Assembly: GCA_905250115.1 (NCBI GenBank)
Contig: CAJNOI010000039.1
Location: forward strand, 124,001 to 188,000
Length of the DNA stretch: 64,000 nt
Direction of reading: 5' to 3'
From: Adineta steineri
Lineage: Eukaryota; Rotifera; Eurotatoria; Adinetida; Adinetidae
Under the pieces are notes generated by a model. It did not search any database. It worked only from the letters and a program-made list of their open reading frames with translations, and was not told the origin of the DNA. A program made the translations under genes and the position numbers. Shown in pieces: positions 38,157 through 50,546 of this stretch (positions are counted from its first letter, which is position 1; the number at the start of each line of letters is the position of its first letter).

Positions 38157-41100
38157 TCAAGCATTATTAGTTAAATTTAATACTTTCTGAGTTGTCGGTG
38201 GACTATTACATGGTATCATTGGTATAGTTTCACGTAAATTATAACTTTCGGTTATTGGTACACGTTGATGTTCTAACATTTGATACCAATGATCACGATT
38301 AATACCATCAAAATGAACACCAATACCAACACAACCAATTAATTCATTTGAACCAACACGATCATAATCTATTACTTTAAATATTAGATCAGCATCTCCA
38401 AGTGATTCAATAGAAACATCAAATTCTAAACATTCATTATATATTGGATTAAGTGTATTTGATAAAACTGAAGTTTTTTTCTTTCGAACTTTTTTTCCAT
38501 GAATTAATAAAATAACTTTTACATATGGATCTGATTTACCAGTTATATCCATAGGTTTTAATGAACTTGCTTTAACAATAGTTACTGTAACACGTTTAGC
38601 ATTAGGTAAATAACATAAAGACACAGTTAATTCACCAAGATCTGGATCGCTCTAAAAAAAAAGAAAGTATTGAACGTCTATAATTAATGATAACCTTTAT
38701 CTTAAAAATAATGCTAAGTAAACCTATTGAACTTTTTTCTTTTCTTTATATTTGATTAGAAAATCATTTCTTTTTTTGTCAAGTTTAAGTAGTCTCGAGA
38801 AGAAATAAGTTGAGTTGCTTTGTTTTTTTTCCTTCGTACAAGTGATTAGCCGGAAATATTTATTAATATAGAAGTTTCTTTATGTCAAAGTCAATAAAGA
38901 AGGTTAAGTGTTCCCGGTGAATGCTATATATCTAACGAAAAATAAATAAATCATAAAAAACTAAAACGTCTATTTATAACTATTTGAAAGACAGTCATGT
39001 ATTTTCTTTAGGAATAAAGTAATTCAACTAGACTTCTATTCATAATTCTTAAATAAATAGTATAAAAGAATATTTTTATTAATCATCGTCTATGAAAATA
39101 AAGATCCACCCACAATAAACTTCAGACAATTGATAACTCTTCTCTTTATTTTCTAATATTATAAAGTATTCATAAAAGATAAGATTTCTTTTATCATTAT
39201 AACATTGAAGTATTTATTATTAATATTATTTTTATCTATAAATAGTATGGACAAATTTTTGTTGTAGTTAAATTTCTGTACAGCAAAAACTTTCTCTTTT
39301 CCTTATTTAATAAATTTCATTAGTTAAAAAAGATAGGGAAATGTATGTATGTGCTTCGTTTTCTCTTCTAACAAATAAAATATGTATGCATGCCTTGTGT
39401 TGTTCTTAGCGTGTATTTTTTGTTATTTTGTCTATCATCACGTTGTTTGATTAGTATTGCATGTTATGTTGTTCTCTTTATCAAAGAAATCTCAATGGAA
39501 TTTGTATCGCCTCGAACATTTTATATTTTATAATAAATGAGAGACCTTGTTGATTGCTCGTCAATGTTGTTATCGTATTATTATTATTTCTCATTGAGTT
39601 ATAAAATGTATATAGTTATGACAAGCGAACAAACTCTATTTTTTTTTGTTGAAAAACTCTTTCTTGTTTCTATTGGTACTTTGTATATTAGTATCTAATT
39701 AATAATGTAGATCGCAATAGCTTAGATAATGAATGTTGACATATGCTTCTTTTGTTTCTCATTCGTTTAAAGAATAGCTAATATGATTGATGACAAATAT
39801 CAATATAGACTATTCGATATTTTCAATATTCGTATTTCGAGAATTTTTAAAATTAAGAAAAAAATGACAGAGTATTCAGTTTATTTTTTGTCCTCCTACG
39901 AATATCTACTAGCGGATGTATACATCGATAAAACCTGACAAGTTCTCAGTGCGATTATTAATAGTCACCTTTGTTTTTTATATTCCCGGTTAATTTCCGC
40001 TATCTTTTATATGTCTGCTAAGGAAGACGAACAAAAAAATAAAACGGATATCGAAAATATCTTATGGTCATGCTCGAACTTACTTCAGTGCCAGGAACAA
40101 TACTTCTCGTACATGTTACATCATGTGAAGTTATATCAGGTATTGTTGAAACATCATCGATTTTAACAGTACCAATTAAACTTCGTTTAGTTGATCGACC
40201 AAAATCATAAACAGATAATAATAAAATTCGTCGACGTAATTCTTCATAACCAATTTGAAATTGAAATGTTTCATTGAATTGAGGAGATTGAGTTCGTTTC
40301 GAAACTTTTGTTTGAAATTTTTTACGTCGATCAGGTAAGAGAACAATTTTAAGAAATGGATCTGGTAAAACTTTTGTATTTAATTCTCTATATGGTAGAT
40401 TATCAATCGATACAACGGTAACAATTAATGATGTTGTTTGTTGATTATAGAATAAAGTAAATATTAATTTACCAAAACCATATGTTGGATCTGTTTGAGA
40501 TGTTTGTTTCATATAAAGATCAGGTTGTAATTTTCCAAGATTATCATTTAAATAACGTAATGCTTTAAGACCATTTAAACCAGGTATTTCAACTGTTTCA
40601 ACAGATTCCATTCGTCTCATTGGTCTTCGTATTGGATATGTACATGTTGTATCAGTAGATTGTCGAATAAGTGAACGTGATCGTCCAAGAAGTTTTGCTG
40701 TTGCATCAGCTACTTTCTTCGTATCGTTGTTATCATCAGAGATCGGATTAATATCAATTGGTGGATTATTATGATAAATCGGTTGAGATAAAGATGTATC
40801 TTGATTATTATTTATAATTGATTCATCAGGTTGATTGGATTCGGAAACATGACGACGAAGTATTGATTGAGGACGAGATAAACGATCGGTAAATGTTTTA
40901 AAATTTGATAATAATTTTGGTGATGATAATGGTGATGCTGATGGTAAAAGACGTGAAAATTTTTGTGAATTTGGTGGTGTTGATTGATTTGAACGTGTTG
41001 CTGTTGTTGTTGTTGAAGATTTAAGAGAATTAATAAAAGAATGATTTGTTTGATCATTTGATGATACAGATGAACTTGATGATGATTCTGATGGACGTGA

Positions 41101-41268
41101 ATTAAATGTTTCATCATGTGTGGTTATATCATTATTTGTTGTCGTTGAAAATGGTAATTTAATATTATCAACTGTTTGACGAAATTTATCAACAAGAATA
41201 TTTTTTGGTGATGATAATTTCTCAACTTGATTTTCGACAAACGAACGTATATTGAACATGTCATTCAT
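38157..41268 (-). CDS. Synaptotagmin-like tandem-C2 protein lacking a membrane anchor
   Basis: Two exons (40084-41268 and 38157-38651) separated by a 1.43-kb intron. The N-terminal ~260 residues are Ser/Thr/Asn-rich and disordered, with no hydrophobic anchor. A linker ending KLQPDLYMKQ (synaptotagmin-like) precedes C2A (YGFGKLIFTLFYN ... LLPDRRKKFQTKVSKRT). The second exon holds C2B (LGELTVSLCYLPNAKRVTV, LKPMDITGKSDPYVKV, KKTSVLSNTLNPIYNE), most like the SYT3/6/9/10 group; SYT17 (B/K) is the anchorless alternative. In C2A several calcium-coordinating Asp positions are replaced (REL for the first loop, DFGRSTK for the third). In C2B they are retained (MDITGKSD, DYDRVGSNE), so calcium binding is likely through C2B only. 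Expected role: membrane trafficking. Confidence 0.85.
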
Positions 41269-44200
41269 TGTCTAAAATTCTTTTATCTAGAAAATCATCG
41301 ACGATCAACTATTTATCTATACAATAAAAGAGGAAATTTATCCTTGTGGGAATCGTTTGTTATGCATACTTGATTGAAATCTAAAAAAAAACTGAAATGC
41401 AAAATGAAGGGATAAAAAACAAATACTCGATTAGAATATCTATAGAAAATGGATGGAATTAGTAGAAATAATGATAATAAAAACTGGTTTACTTCTTATT
41501 CATGCACTAAAATCGGAAACAATAGAAAGATGTTGAGGGAAAAAAAATGAATGAAAAGAAGAAGAGAAAAAAAGAAAAGAAAAGAAAAGAAAAAGAATTC
41601 TCGAACGCTGCTTGTGTTTTTACTATATAACAAAAGAAAAACGATATGATGCAATTTTTTAATAAATTTGATTGAATAGATTTAGAATATTTGATTGTCT
41701 TTCTTTTGTCGTCCCTCTAAGATAATTAATATTGAACAAATTTCGGGAACAAAAATAATAGATAGAGTGCATTAATCATTCACGTTTTATTCTATATTTT
41801 CGTACTCACAAAACATATTTCAATATAATTAGTAAATAATGCATGTAAAAGTTAAAAAACTTCAGACTATTTCCTATTCTTAAAGAAAAAACTCAATCTA
41901 TTAATTAACAACAACAGACGTGAATATAAAGATGATAACAACAGAAAAAAAAAAAGATAAGCGAATATAATTTGTCTTCTGTTTACATATTTAGCCTATG
42001 GGATAATATGTAGTTTTCTCTTTTTCTTCTAATAATCCCTTATCGATCAGTTCGATTTATTTTAATCCATAACAAAAAGAAAAAAAACTTATGATTAGAA
42101 AATAACGGTTCGAATAAATGAAAAATAATATCAACCTTTAATATTAAGAAGGAAAAAAAGAGAAAAGCAAAATAGACTTTCATTACATATTGGTTAGCTA
42201 AGTTCCTATACTAGACTTGCTTCGCTAGAAGACTGTCGTTTCCTTTTGTCATTTTAATTATCATTTCCTTATACTCACATTTCTTTTTTTTCCTATGTTG
42301 CCTACATTGGTCTGGTGTTTTCTCCCATTTTTGCCGCTCTTTCCTTTACGCTTTCCTCACATTTTTTGACTAAATTCCTCTAGAGACAGAATTGCATACG
42401 CAAGTGAATGAGCAAGTAAAAGAACAAGAGAAATTACAGTGAACCATTACTCTACTTACTTCGAAATTATATATCTCAAATCATGAAATGTTAACCTTTG
42501 CTCATTATATATATATAATCCTTATTTTAAAAGACGCCATTGAGAAACCATAAACGATATATATATATATATATATATTGAGTAATATATAAGGTTTTAT
42601 TCAATGATTTGTTTGTTTAATCATGAACGTCCGTATTCTAGAGCATCATATATTCTTGTATTTATGAGAAAGAACGAAGAATTATATGTGCTACCAATCG
42701 GCAGTCTCGGAGACATATGTCAATAAGAGAGAAATATTTAAGTCGGAAGTCAGTCGAGTTCGGATAAAGCAACAGGCGATCATAACGTGCAGTCATATTA
42801 GATTCTACGATGTATTTGCCTTCGGGCACACAATAGTTGATTATAACGTTTAATATTTCATTTGTCTTAAATCAAATCATAGGTCGATTATATACAAAAA
42901 TATTAGATCGGCCACGGATATAACAAATATAGTATTTATTAAGAGAGAAAAAAAACATGAGGAAAACAAAATTTTATCAAGTATACTCATCTTGTTTATT
43001 AGAGTATCTCTAGAAACAACAAGTGCATCACTACTGTCGAGGTTTCTTTTTCTATCATAAAACATCATTCTATGAATATGTCAGTTAACTCGACATTTTT
43101 GCGTTAGAAAAGCAAAACCATGAAAAATTAATATACTAGTAAATGATAGAATTCTATGAAGCGAATCATTAACTTTTTTTTGGTATTTAAAACTAATAGA
43201 TTTAATAAAATTACAAAAAATCTCTAAAGAATACCACTTCATCTTGAGAATACACTATTTTTAAATTGATACGTTATGTCTATATTCATTTATCTAGTTC
43301 AATGAACAATATATATATGTCTATATTTGTAATAATTTATGAAAAGAATACTTCTACAATATATTTCCTATAATTCATTCAGAAGAAAAAAAATATAATA
43401 AAACTGATGTCATATAAAAGAAAAGAATGATTATTTTCAAAGTCAGGTATTCATTAAAGGAAATAGTCTATAGTAATGTCCGTGAATGATTATATATAAC
43501 TATAACTTATTTACTTTTGTTAAAGTGCAAAAGAACTCTCTTTTTTTTTAATTTAAATCGGGAATCTATGAGTATTTCGAAAAATTTCTATTAATTAATT
43601 TATTTTTTGTTACAAATGATTGATAATACTAGTAGTAGTTATTCTTCATTATTTTCAGTTAATAGAATAGTTAATCTGTAGAACAAGAACAAGAAGATAT
43701 ATTTATAACAATTTCTTGCATGTCAGACATTCATTTAAATTAATATTCTTTCTTTTTTTAATGGATAAATTTTTTATTATCAAGATCTCTTCAAAACTTA
43801 AGTACATTGAACAAACTAAGAGGTTTTATACTAGTTTTATTTGAACTTAATTAAAAAAAAAATAAAATATTGACTTCAATTAAGGAAAAAAACAGGTCAT
43901 ATCTAGGATATGTACTTAGAATTTATAAACAATAAATATTTTACATTTAATGATATGATTGTTACTTGTATTCAGTTGTGTTTTTGTTTTTATTTCTTCT
44001 GTCAACTACGCCCATTGACTATTTCTTTTTCCATACAATGAACTTATTATTGTATCAACATCTAACCGTTAACAACGTAGAAAGTCGGGAAAAAAAACTA
44101 ATATTGATCGATCAAGACTCATTCATGTCTCAATCATTTTCTTTCTTTATATATAGACGATCAAAAGAGATGAATAGGTCATGAAAACCTCAGAAGATTG

Positions 44201-44938
44201 TATCATATAGAGCAACTATATCTACTCGATGATGCTGAAAAAATTTTTTGTTTGATTATTTATGAAGTATATTAAATCGTTATTTGATCTGTTCTCCATA
44301 TTTTGACATTGAAAGGAAAAAGATGCATTTACTTATATATTAACAACGCTTCTTTTTAAAAACTGATTATAGTCTTTAGAGATTTGCTAATAAATAATCA
44401 GATGTGAAATGATTTTTTCTTGTTTAAAGCAATTGATTAGATATCAATTTAATGATTATTTTAACTTGTAATTTTTTCAATGAAACTATGTTCTAGTGAC
44501 ATCTAAGAATATCTTATCTGTTTGGTTACGATGTTCGATCCTTACCTTCAAGTAAAATAAAATAAATGATCATTAACTAATCAATCGGCAATTGCAAGAA
44601 ATTATGCATTAAAAGATCCTTGGAAAACATTAGTGTGTTGTTTTTTGATATAAAAAAATATTGTTTCTATATTATTTTTCTATCAGATCAAATTACTTCG
44701 AGCTAAAGTTGACATTTTTTTGACATAAAATCACGTGTAGTATAATTTACATAATCCATTGAAAAGGTTTGTACAGTTGTTTTATATCTTCTTTTTTTTA
44801 TCTATTCAAATTGATAATGTTTAGAAGAAGAATATTCTTGAGACAACAAGAGGTTAGTTTATAAATTAGTATAAAAATCGCTAATTCTTTTATTTTTCTT
44901 CTAATTACTATATTTGTAAATATTTATTGTAGATAGTT
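41269..44938. other. Large gene-free interval
   Basis: About 3.7 kb of AT-rich DNA between divergent synaptotagmin-like and BTBD9 genes. It contains an AAAAG tract (about 41573-41593) and an (AT)n run (about 42558-42578). One short plus-strand frame at 43966-44184 has UTR-like composition and was not accepted. The right end holds a possible BTBD9 upstream exon: an ATG at 44817 followed by 12 codons and a donor, which joins in frame to 44933. Confidence 0.55.
42558..42578. repeat. (AT)n microsatellite
   Basis: Uninterrupted alternating A/T run read directly; non-coding. Confidence 0.85.
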
Positions 44939-47900
44939 ATGTCTACTTGGCAACAACATGCTCTATCAAATACTACAGTCAATAATCAAAATCAACTAGT
45001 GAATAATCATATTACAAATGTTAGATCAAATTCAGTAGAAATCTTGGACAGTTTAGGAGAAATCAATCATATATCAAGTCTTTCAGAAGATTTTGGTATG
45101 AAAAATTTTATATATATATTCTAAAAATAGGAAAAGTTTGTTTTTCAAAAATATATTATTTCAAGGTTATACGATCGATTGATATCATGAACGTGTTTAT
45201 AAAAGATCAATCTATTTGATAATTGAGATTTATCGAATATTGTTTTTGTTTTTCTAGGTAATCTTTTCAATCAATCTGATTACAGTGATATTGAATTAGT
45301 TGTTCAAACCGAACGTTTTTATGCTCATCGTGTTATTTTAGCAGCACGTTCAGAATATTTTCGTGCATTACTTTATGGTGGTTTACGTGAATCTCAACAT
45401 AATAATCATTCAATTGAAATTAAAGAATGTAAAGCAGCTGCATTTAAAATTCTTTTACTATATACATATACTGGACGTATTAATTTAATCAAAGAGAAAG
45501 TAAAACATTTTTTTATTTACTTATTCTATTAATTAATATATTTATTTTCTTTTCAAAAGGAAGATATTCTACTTGATTTACTTGGTCTTGTACATCAATA
45601 TGGTTTTCAACAATTAGAAACAAGTTTATCAGTCTATTTAAAATCAATTTTATCATTAAAAAATGTTTGTACTATTTATGATACAGCTTGTCTTTATAAT
45701 TTAAAAAATCTCAAACAACATTCAGCACAATTTATTGATAATCATGCAAATGATATTATTAAAACAAATGAATTTTTAACATTATCATCTGTAAGTTTTT
45801 TATATCTTCTAACAATTTTTATTAAAATCTGGTCCAATCGTACAATGTATTGATTCGAGAATAGTTATTGGACAAAGAACAGGTCCACTAGTTACTCGAC
45901 CTTTGATAACCATTGGTGGTAGTAAACGATTTTCTAAATCATTTGTTAGAGTTGGAAATGCCCATTCAATACCAGGTGTACGAATTTCTTGTAAAAGTCT
46001 TTTAGTATTACATAGAAGAGGAAAGTTTATATCACAATGACATTTTGCTATATCAATACTTCCGTGAATAATATGATCAAAATCAGGTACGGAATGAATT
46101 TCATGTGCAAAATACATATGTTGAAATGGTTTTGTATCAGCTGAAGGTGACATATCACGTGGATAAGAAAGATAACGTAATTCGGGATATGATGGAATTA
46201 CTTTTGATTCATTTAAATAAACAGCTGTTGTTAATTCTCGAACAGTTAATGTACCTAAAGCTAATGGAATGCGTTGATAAGATGTATCAAATGAACCATT
46301 GTAAATAACACCTTTTAATTCAGTTAATCGTTCTAATAAAAGATCATTTAATGAAAATTGTGGAGGAGGTGTTATTGTATATTCATATTGAATTAGATTA
46401 TCTTGCGGAGGATATGGAATTGGTATAGGTTTAGGAGTTGATTCGGTATTGAAACAAGATAATGGAGTTAATAAACCGTTAAGAATTATTTGAAAATTAT
46501 GAGGAGAATCAGTCCAAAATTCTGGAACATGATGAGAAAACCATCCTTGAATAGGACCATCCGTTACATTTGTATCCCAAGGTAAAATAAGCCAACCATG
46601 TACTGCCATTCGACCACCTGGTGGTATAGGTACTGGATATTGTGCATTTATTATTGATATTAAAATTGTAATAAATAAACTTTGTAATATCATGTTAGTA
46701 AAGTACAAATGTTTTATCTTTCGTTTTTCTACTAACTATATATATATATATATAACTGATAAGAAATATCAACGCATTGTCATATTTTAGGAAGCATTTT
46801 CATCTATAATTGCTCGTGACTCATTTTATTGTCCTGAAATTGAAATATTCTATGCAGTCAAAAAATGGCATGAATATCACTATCGAGATCAAGATACAAA
46901 TTGGAAACCACGTGATGATATTGTATCCAAAGTACGTTTAACATTAATGTCAATGAATGAATTATTAAAAATTGTACGATATTCAAATTTATTTGATCTT
47001 AATCATTTAATGGATGCAATTGATTCAATAAATGATGAAACAAAAACATCTGTTAATAATAATGATGATAGTACGAATCAATCAGGAAATAATAAAGATT
47101 TATTTTTAATACGTGGAAAAAATTATCGAGGAAGATTAAGTAAAACTATTTCAAGAAGAGATTTTAACATATATAAAAATATATTTTCTAGGATTAGATG
47201 AAAATATTGCGACAAAAATACATCATGCTCAAGTTACAGATGGTAATTATTTTGTGAAATATTAATATAATATTAAAAATAAAGTTGGATATTTTGTAGG
47301 AGAAATGAAACATGCATTGCTCGATGGTGATGCAACTAATTATGATCTGGTTTGTAGCATTTTGTTTTCTTCATATAACTAGTTTCAGTTTTATTGATTT
47401 AGGATCGTGGTTTTACTCGACATCCAATTGATGATATGCGTAGTATTTGTGTGAAATTAGATGGTCCATCGATTATTAATCATATTAAATTATTACTTTG
47501 GGATAAAGATACCCGGTAAATGAAAATTTATATATATATTTTTTTTCTTCAAATCTAATTCTTTTTATAATATATTCTAGTGCATATTCATATTATGTTG
47601 AAGTATCAGTTGATGATCTAACATGGACACGTATTATTGATTATCGTACATATTTATGTCGTTCATGGCAAAAATTATATTTTGCACCAGTTGTTGCCAC
47701 GTATGTTAAGAAAAAAGAAAGATAAGAAAAATAATTGATGTTTTTAGATCAATACGTGTTGTTGGTACACATAATACTGTAAATAAAGTTTTCCATCTTG
47801 TTTCAATGGAAGTTTATTATATTCAAAAACCATTTGCACTTATTGGTGATATTTATGGTATGAGAATAGAAAACAAATGTTTCATTCATTTATTTTTTTG

Positions 47901-48724
47901 TTAATTTAGCTCCAGTAGAAAATGTTGCAACATTAGAAGGTAGTGCTGTTGTATCAGAAGGTGTTAGTCGAGTACGAAATGCATTAATTAATGGAGATTA
48001 TCTTTCTTATGATTGGGATTCAGGTATTTAAGAAATTTGAATTTTTTTTATAATATGTATTTTTAAAATTAGGATATACATGCCATCAGCTTGGTTCAGG
48101 CGGAATTGTTATTCAATTATGTCAACCACATGTTGTTAGTTCTATGAGGTAAATCGTATAATTAATACTAAAAATATCATTTCATTTATAACTAGATTAT
48201 TACTTTGGGATTGTGATAATCGGTCATATTCTTATTACATTGAAACATCATATGATAATATGACATGGTCAAAAGTTGTTGATAGACAAACAGCTGCTTG
48301 CAGGTACGTTACTTGTTTTTTATTTCATTGTAAACAATTCTTTTTCAATAGATCATGGGAAATCTTAACATTTTCTCCACGTATTGTCGTTTTTATACGT
48401 ATATGTGGTACACATAATACTGCTAATGAAGTCTTTCATTGTGTACATTTTGAATGTCCATGTCGACCTGATGTACTTAAATCTTATATGAATGAGCAAA
48501 CATCTATGTTAACAAGTGATGATCGTGAAGAAAATAGTGTAACATATGAACAGTTTTATAAGTTATTTGAACCATTAATTGATACAGCAGCATTAAATAA
48601 TCCTCCATCAACAACTGATAATGGTTCATTAATTCAAATGCATACATTATTGCCATTTCTTATAAAACCATCTTTATCATCAATATATCCTCTTGAAAAA
48701 GAAAATGATGAAAAGAATACATAA
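44939..48724 (+). CDS. BTBD9: BTB/POZ domain protein 9
   Basis: About a dozen exons. Start MSTWQQHALS at 44939; an alternative upstream ATG at 44817 would add 14 residues. Order: a conserved ISSLSEDFGNLFNQ lead-in, a BTB domain (IELVVQTERFYAHRVILAAR, YFRALLYGG), BACK region, then two discoidin-like modules: NYDLDRGFTRHPIDD...RVVGTHNTVNKVFH and SYDWDSGYTCHQLGS...RICGTHNTANEVFH. These landmarks and their order match vertebrate BTBD9, a Cullin-3 ubiquitin-ligase adaptor linked to restless legs, iron and dopamine biology. The conserved region ends at VHFECP and the last ~80 residues are lineage-specific. One intron (45791-46790) is 1,000 nt and contains an antisense gene. The last 240 nt of the coding region are duplicated at 51240-51431. 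Confidence 0.95.
45809..46693 (-). CDS. Secreted protein of unknown family, nested in a BTBD9 intron
   Basis: Intronless 294-codon reading frame on the strand opposite BTBD9, entirely inside its 45791-46790 intron. The start ATG is at 46693 (MILQSLFITILISIINA, a typical signal peptide, then QYPVPIPPGGR). The mature part has a few cysteines, N-glycosylation sequons (for example NVT, NGS, NES), and no transmembrane segment or GPI-like end. The composition is ordinary for a globular secreted protein with Pro-rich loops. I do not recognise a family. The (TA)n stretch at about 46738-46753, about 45 nt upstream of its start, may act as its TATA region. An intronless gene inside an intron suggests retroposition or transfer, but neither is shown. 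Confidence 0.75.
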   Translation of the reverse strand: MILQSLFITILISIINAQYPVPIPPGGRMAVHGWLILPWDTNVTDGPIQGWFSHHVPEFWTDSPHNFQIILNGLLTPLSCFNTESTPKPIPIPYPPQDNLIQYEYTITPPPQFSLNDLLLERLTELKGVIYNGSFDTSYQRIPLALGTLTVRELTTAVYLNESKVIPSYPELRYLSYPRDMSPSADTKPFQHMYFAHEIHSVPDFDHIIHGSIDIAKCHCDINFPLLCNTKRLLQEIRTPGIEWAFPTLTNDLENRLLPPMVIKGRVTSGPVLCPITILESIHCTIGPDFNKNC

Positions 48725-49200
48725 ATTCTTTATTCTTCTTCTTCTTTTTTTAAATCAATTTCTTTCGATATTTGTACTAACATTTTTATTAAATGCAATA
48801 TTTTTTGACTAATGCTTATATTGTATAAAATATTTTTTTTAAAAAAATCAGCAACAAAGAAATGATCTATTTATTTTTTTTCTTTCTTTCTTCTTACAAT
48901 TAATTATCCATTCCATCAAATATTGGATGACTGATAAAATTTCGTTTAATTGGTTTTGATATATTATGTTGTTCAATATCATTTGATTTTCTCGTGTATC
49001 AATACACTTTGGTGCTTGTTGTAATGCAGCCATTGCTTGTCGTGCATAATCAGTTTGTATTAGACCGGCATCACGTAAACGTTGTTCAAGACGAATACGA
49101 ATATCACCAAATAATTTTCGATCATTAAATGCAGTAATAGGAAATAATTTTTGTTGAATATTGATAATACCATCGAGATCTTGAGAGCGTGAGTATTATA
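48484..49200. repeat. Left copy of an ~0.7-kb duplication (BTBD9 3' end plus CCDC148 last exon)
   Basis: Matches 51240-51912 in the same orientation, with scattered substitutions and small indels. This copy carries the intact end of BTBD9 (+) and a truncated, internally deleted copy of the CCDC148 last exon (-). Similarity begins at the TTATAT..AATGAGC string and fades after the ATGAGCATTATA-like string. Confidence 0.85.
48900..49200 (-). pseudogene. Truncated copy of CCDC148 last exon
   Basis: Reads like the C-terminal ~100 codons of the intact gene (DAGLIQTDYARQAMAALQQAP and the GMDN stop). It has a deletion of about 30 nt around 48980-48990, which shifts the frame, and no upstream exon. 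Confidence 0.85.
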
Positions 49201-49212
49201 CACATCTCATAT

Positions 49213-49237
49213 CCACACGCACACCCACACCCTTATC
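49213..49237. repeat. Left inverted terminal array, C-strand telomere-like
   Basis: CCACACGCACACCCACACCC, then TTATC. Read on the other strand, this is hexamers of TGTGGG, with one TGTGCG variant. The same variant recurs in the right arm, so the two arms are copies of each other. Confidence 0.7.
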
Positions 49238-49649
49238 GATACATCGTGTTATTGGTCAACAAATAGAAGTTTTGGTGCAAATCACGATGCACGAAATCTT
49301 TGTTTCGAATGTTGACAGAAGGTTTGGAACGAAACTACCACCACGAAATCTTTTTGTTAATTTCATGAAATGGTTCAATACGAAACCTTTCTCTACTCGT
49401 TCTGGAAAAGCTTTATAAAAAAAACTTTGTTTTTAGAATGTGTAATTTTTGTCTTTGATGGATGTCCAATGCTAATGAGCAATTTGCAGATATGATGCAC
49501 CGGACAGTTTCATCTTCAGCTAATACTAGATCCATGTGAATGTAATTGTTCGAAAAAATCTTCGTTCTCGAATAAAGTAGTATTCTGCTAGGAAGTATAA
49601 GCGAGCGTTATCCCATGATCGAAGAAAAATGTGAAAATCTGATTTTCAT

Positions 49650-50260
49650 CGATTTTCCAAAATAATCACTTTTAATCAGGGTCATCAATATTTTTGCATA
49701 AGTGAGTGACTATCGAGCTATATCATACCTGGAAATATGATAAGAGTATCACAGGTTGCTCTACCGTTATACTTACTATTTGTTGACAAGGATTCTGGAA
49801 ACAAGGTCGAGAAGTCCGTCTAATAGTTAGAAACTAGAGAAAAACACGTTTTTTCTTCATCCTGATTAAAATCGACTTTTCGCTAGAAAAATCTGTTGAA
49901 ATATATTATCTGCGGAGAATTTATTGATTAAAATATATTCTTTTCAATGATTTAATCAATGAAAATCAGTTTCTATTAGAAAAATCTATTGAAATCGATC
50001 AGAATTTAAAAAAAGGATTCAAAAATATTATTTGAAGTATTTAATAGATTAGAATGGATTTTCAATAGAGAAATTATATCAAAATCAATTATTGTTTTTA
50101 AAATTCATTACAATATTTTGTTTTGAATGCTTAAATCAATGAAAACCAATTCCATAAGAGAAAACCACTAAAATATTTTTTTTTAAATTCAATCGATGAA
50201 AATCGATTTTTATTATAGAAATCTGTTAAAATCGATTTGAATCATATTTTTTATCGTTTT
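49650..50260. repeat. Degenerate ~80-bp tandem repeat
   Basis: Four to five diverged units can be aligned by eye. Each begins with a string like AATCAATGAAAATCGATTTT, followed by an AGAAAAATCTNTTGAAATCGAT-like part and a T-rich tail. Units start near 49662, 49961, 50133 and 50190, with a weaker one near 50040. Non-coding. Confidence 0.5.
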
Positions 50261-50498
50261 TTTACATGCATATATACACAAAAAAATTTTTTAGCATAAA
50301 AAAGATTCGAATGGTGAGTAAACAAATTTCTTCTAACACCGTCAGTCGTGATGGCATTTGTTTGCTTCTTTTAATGGCGTTTTCATGTTTTCGTATAGTT
50401 TAAAGTTTACTTTACTGCGTCATGAAGTCAATAGTGACTAAAGAAAGAAAATTAAATGCTGTATGCGTCATTAAGAAAAAATGTAGGAGTTCCGAAAC

Positions 50499-50506
50499 TA
50501 TAAAAG
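50499..50506 (+). promoter_or_regulatory. TATA box upstream of the insertion ORF
   Basis: TATAAAAG, 40 nt before the ATG at 50547, an ordinary eukaryotic core-promoter spacing. The same octamer recurs downstream at 50955-50962 and 50997-51004 without an ORF behind it. Confidence 0.45.
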
Positions 50507-50546
50507 CATAGCACAATCCACATTACCTCAAACCTTTTGTCATCGA

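Noticed and set aside
43966..44184. Short plus-strand ORF with hydrophobic start in the large gene-free interval
   Set aside because: No splice partners or family motif; composition like neighbouring non-coding DNA.
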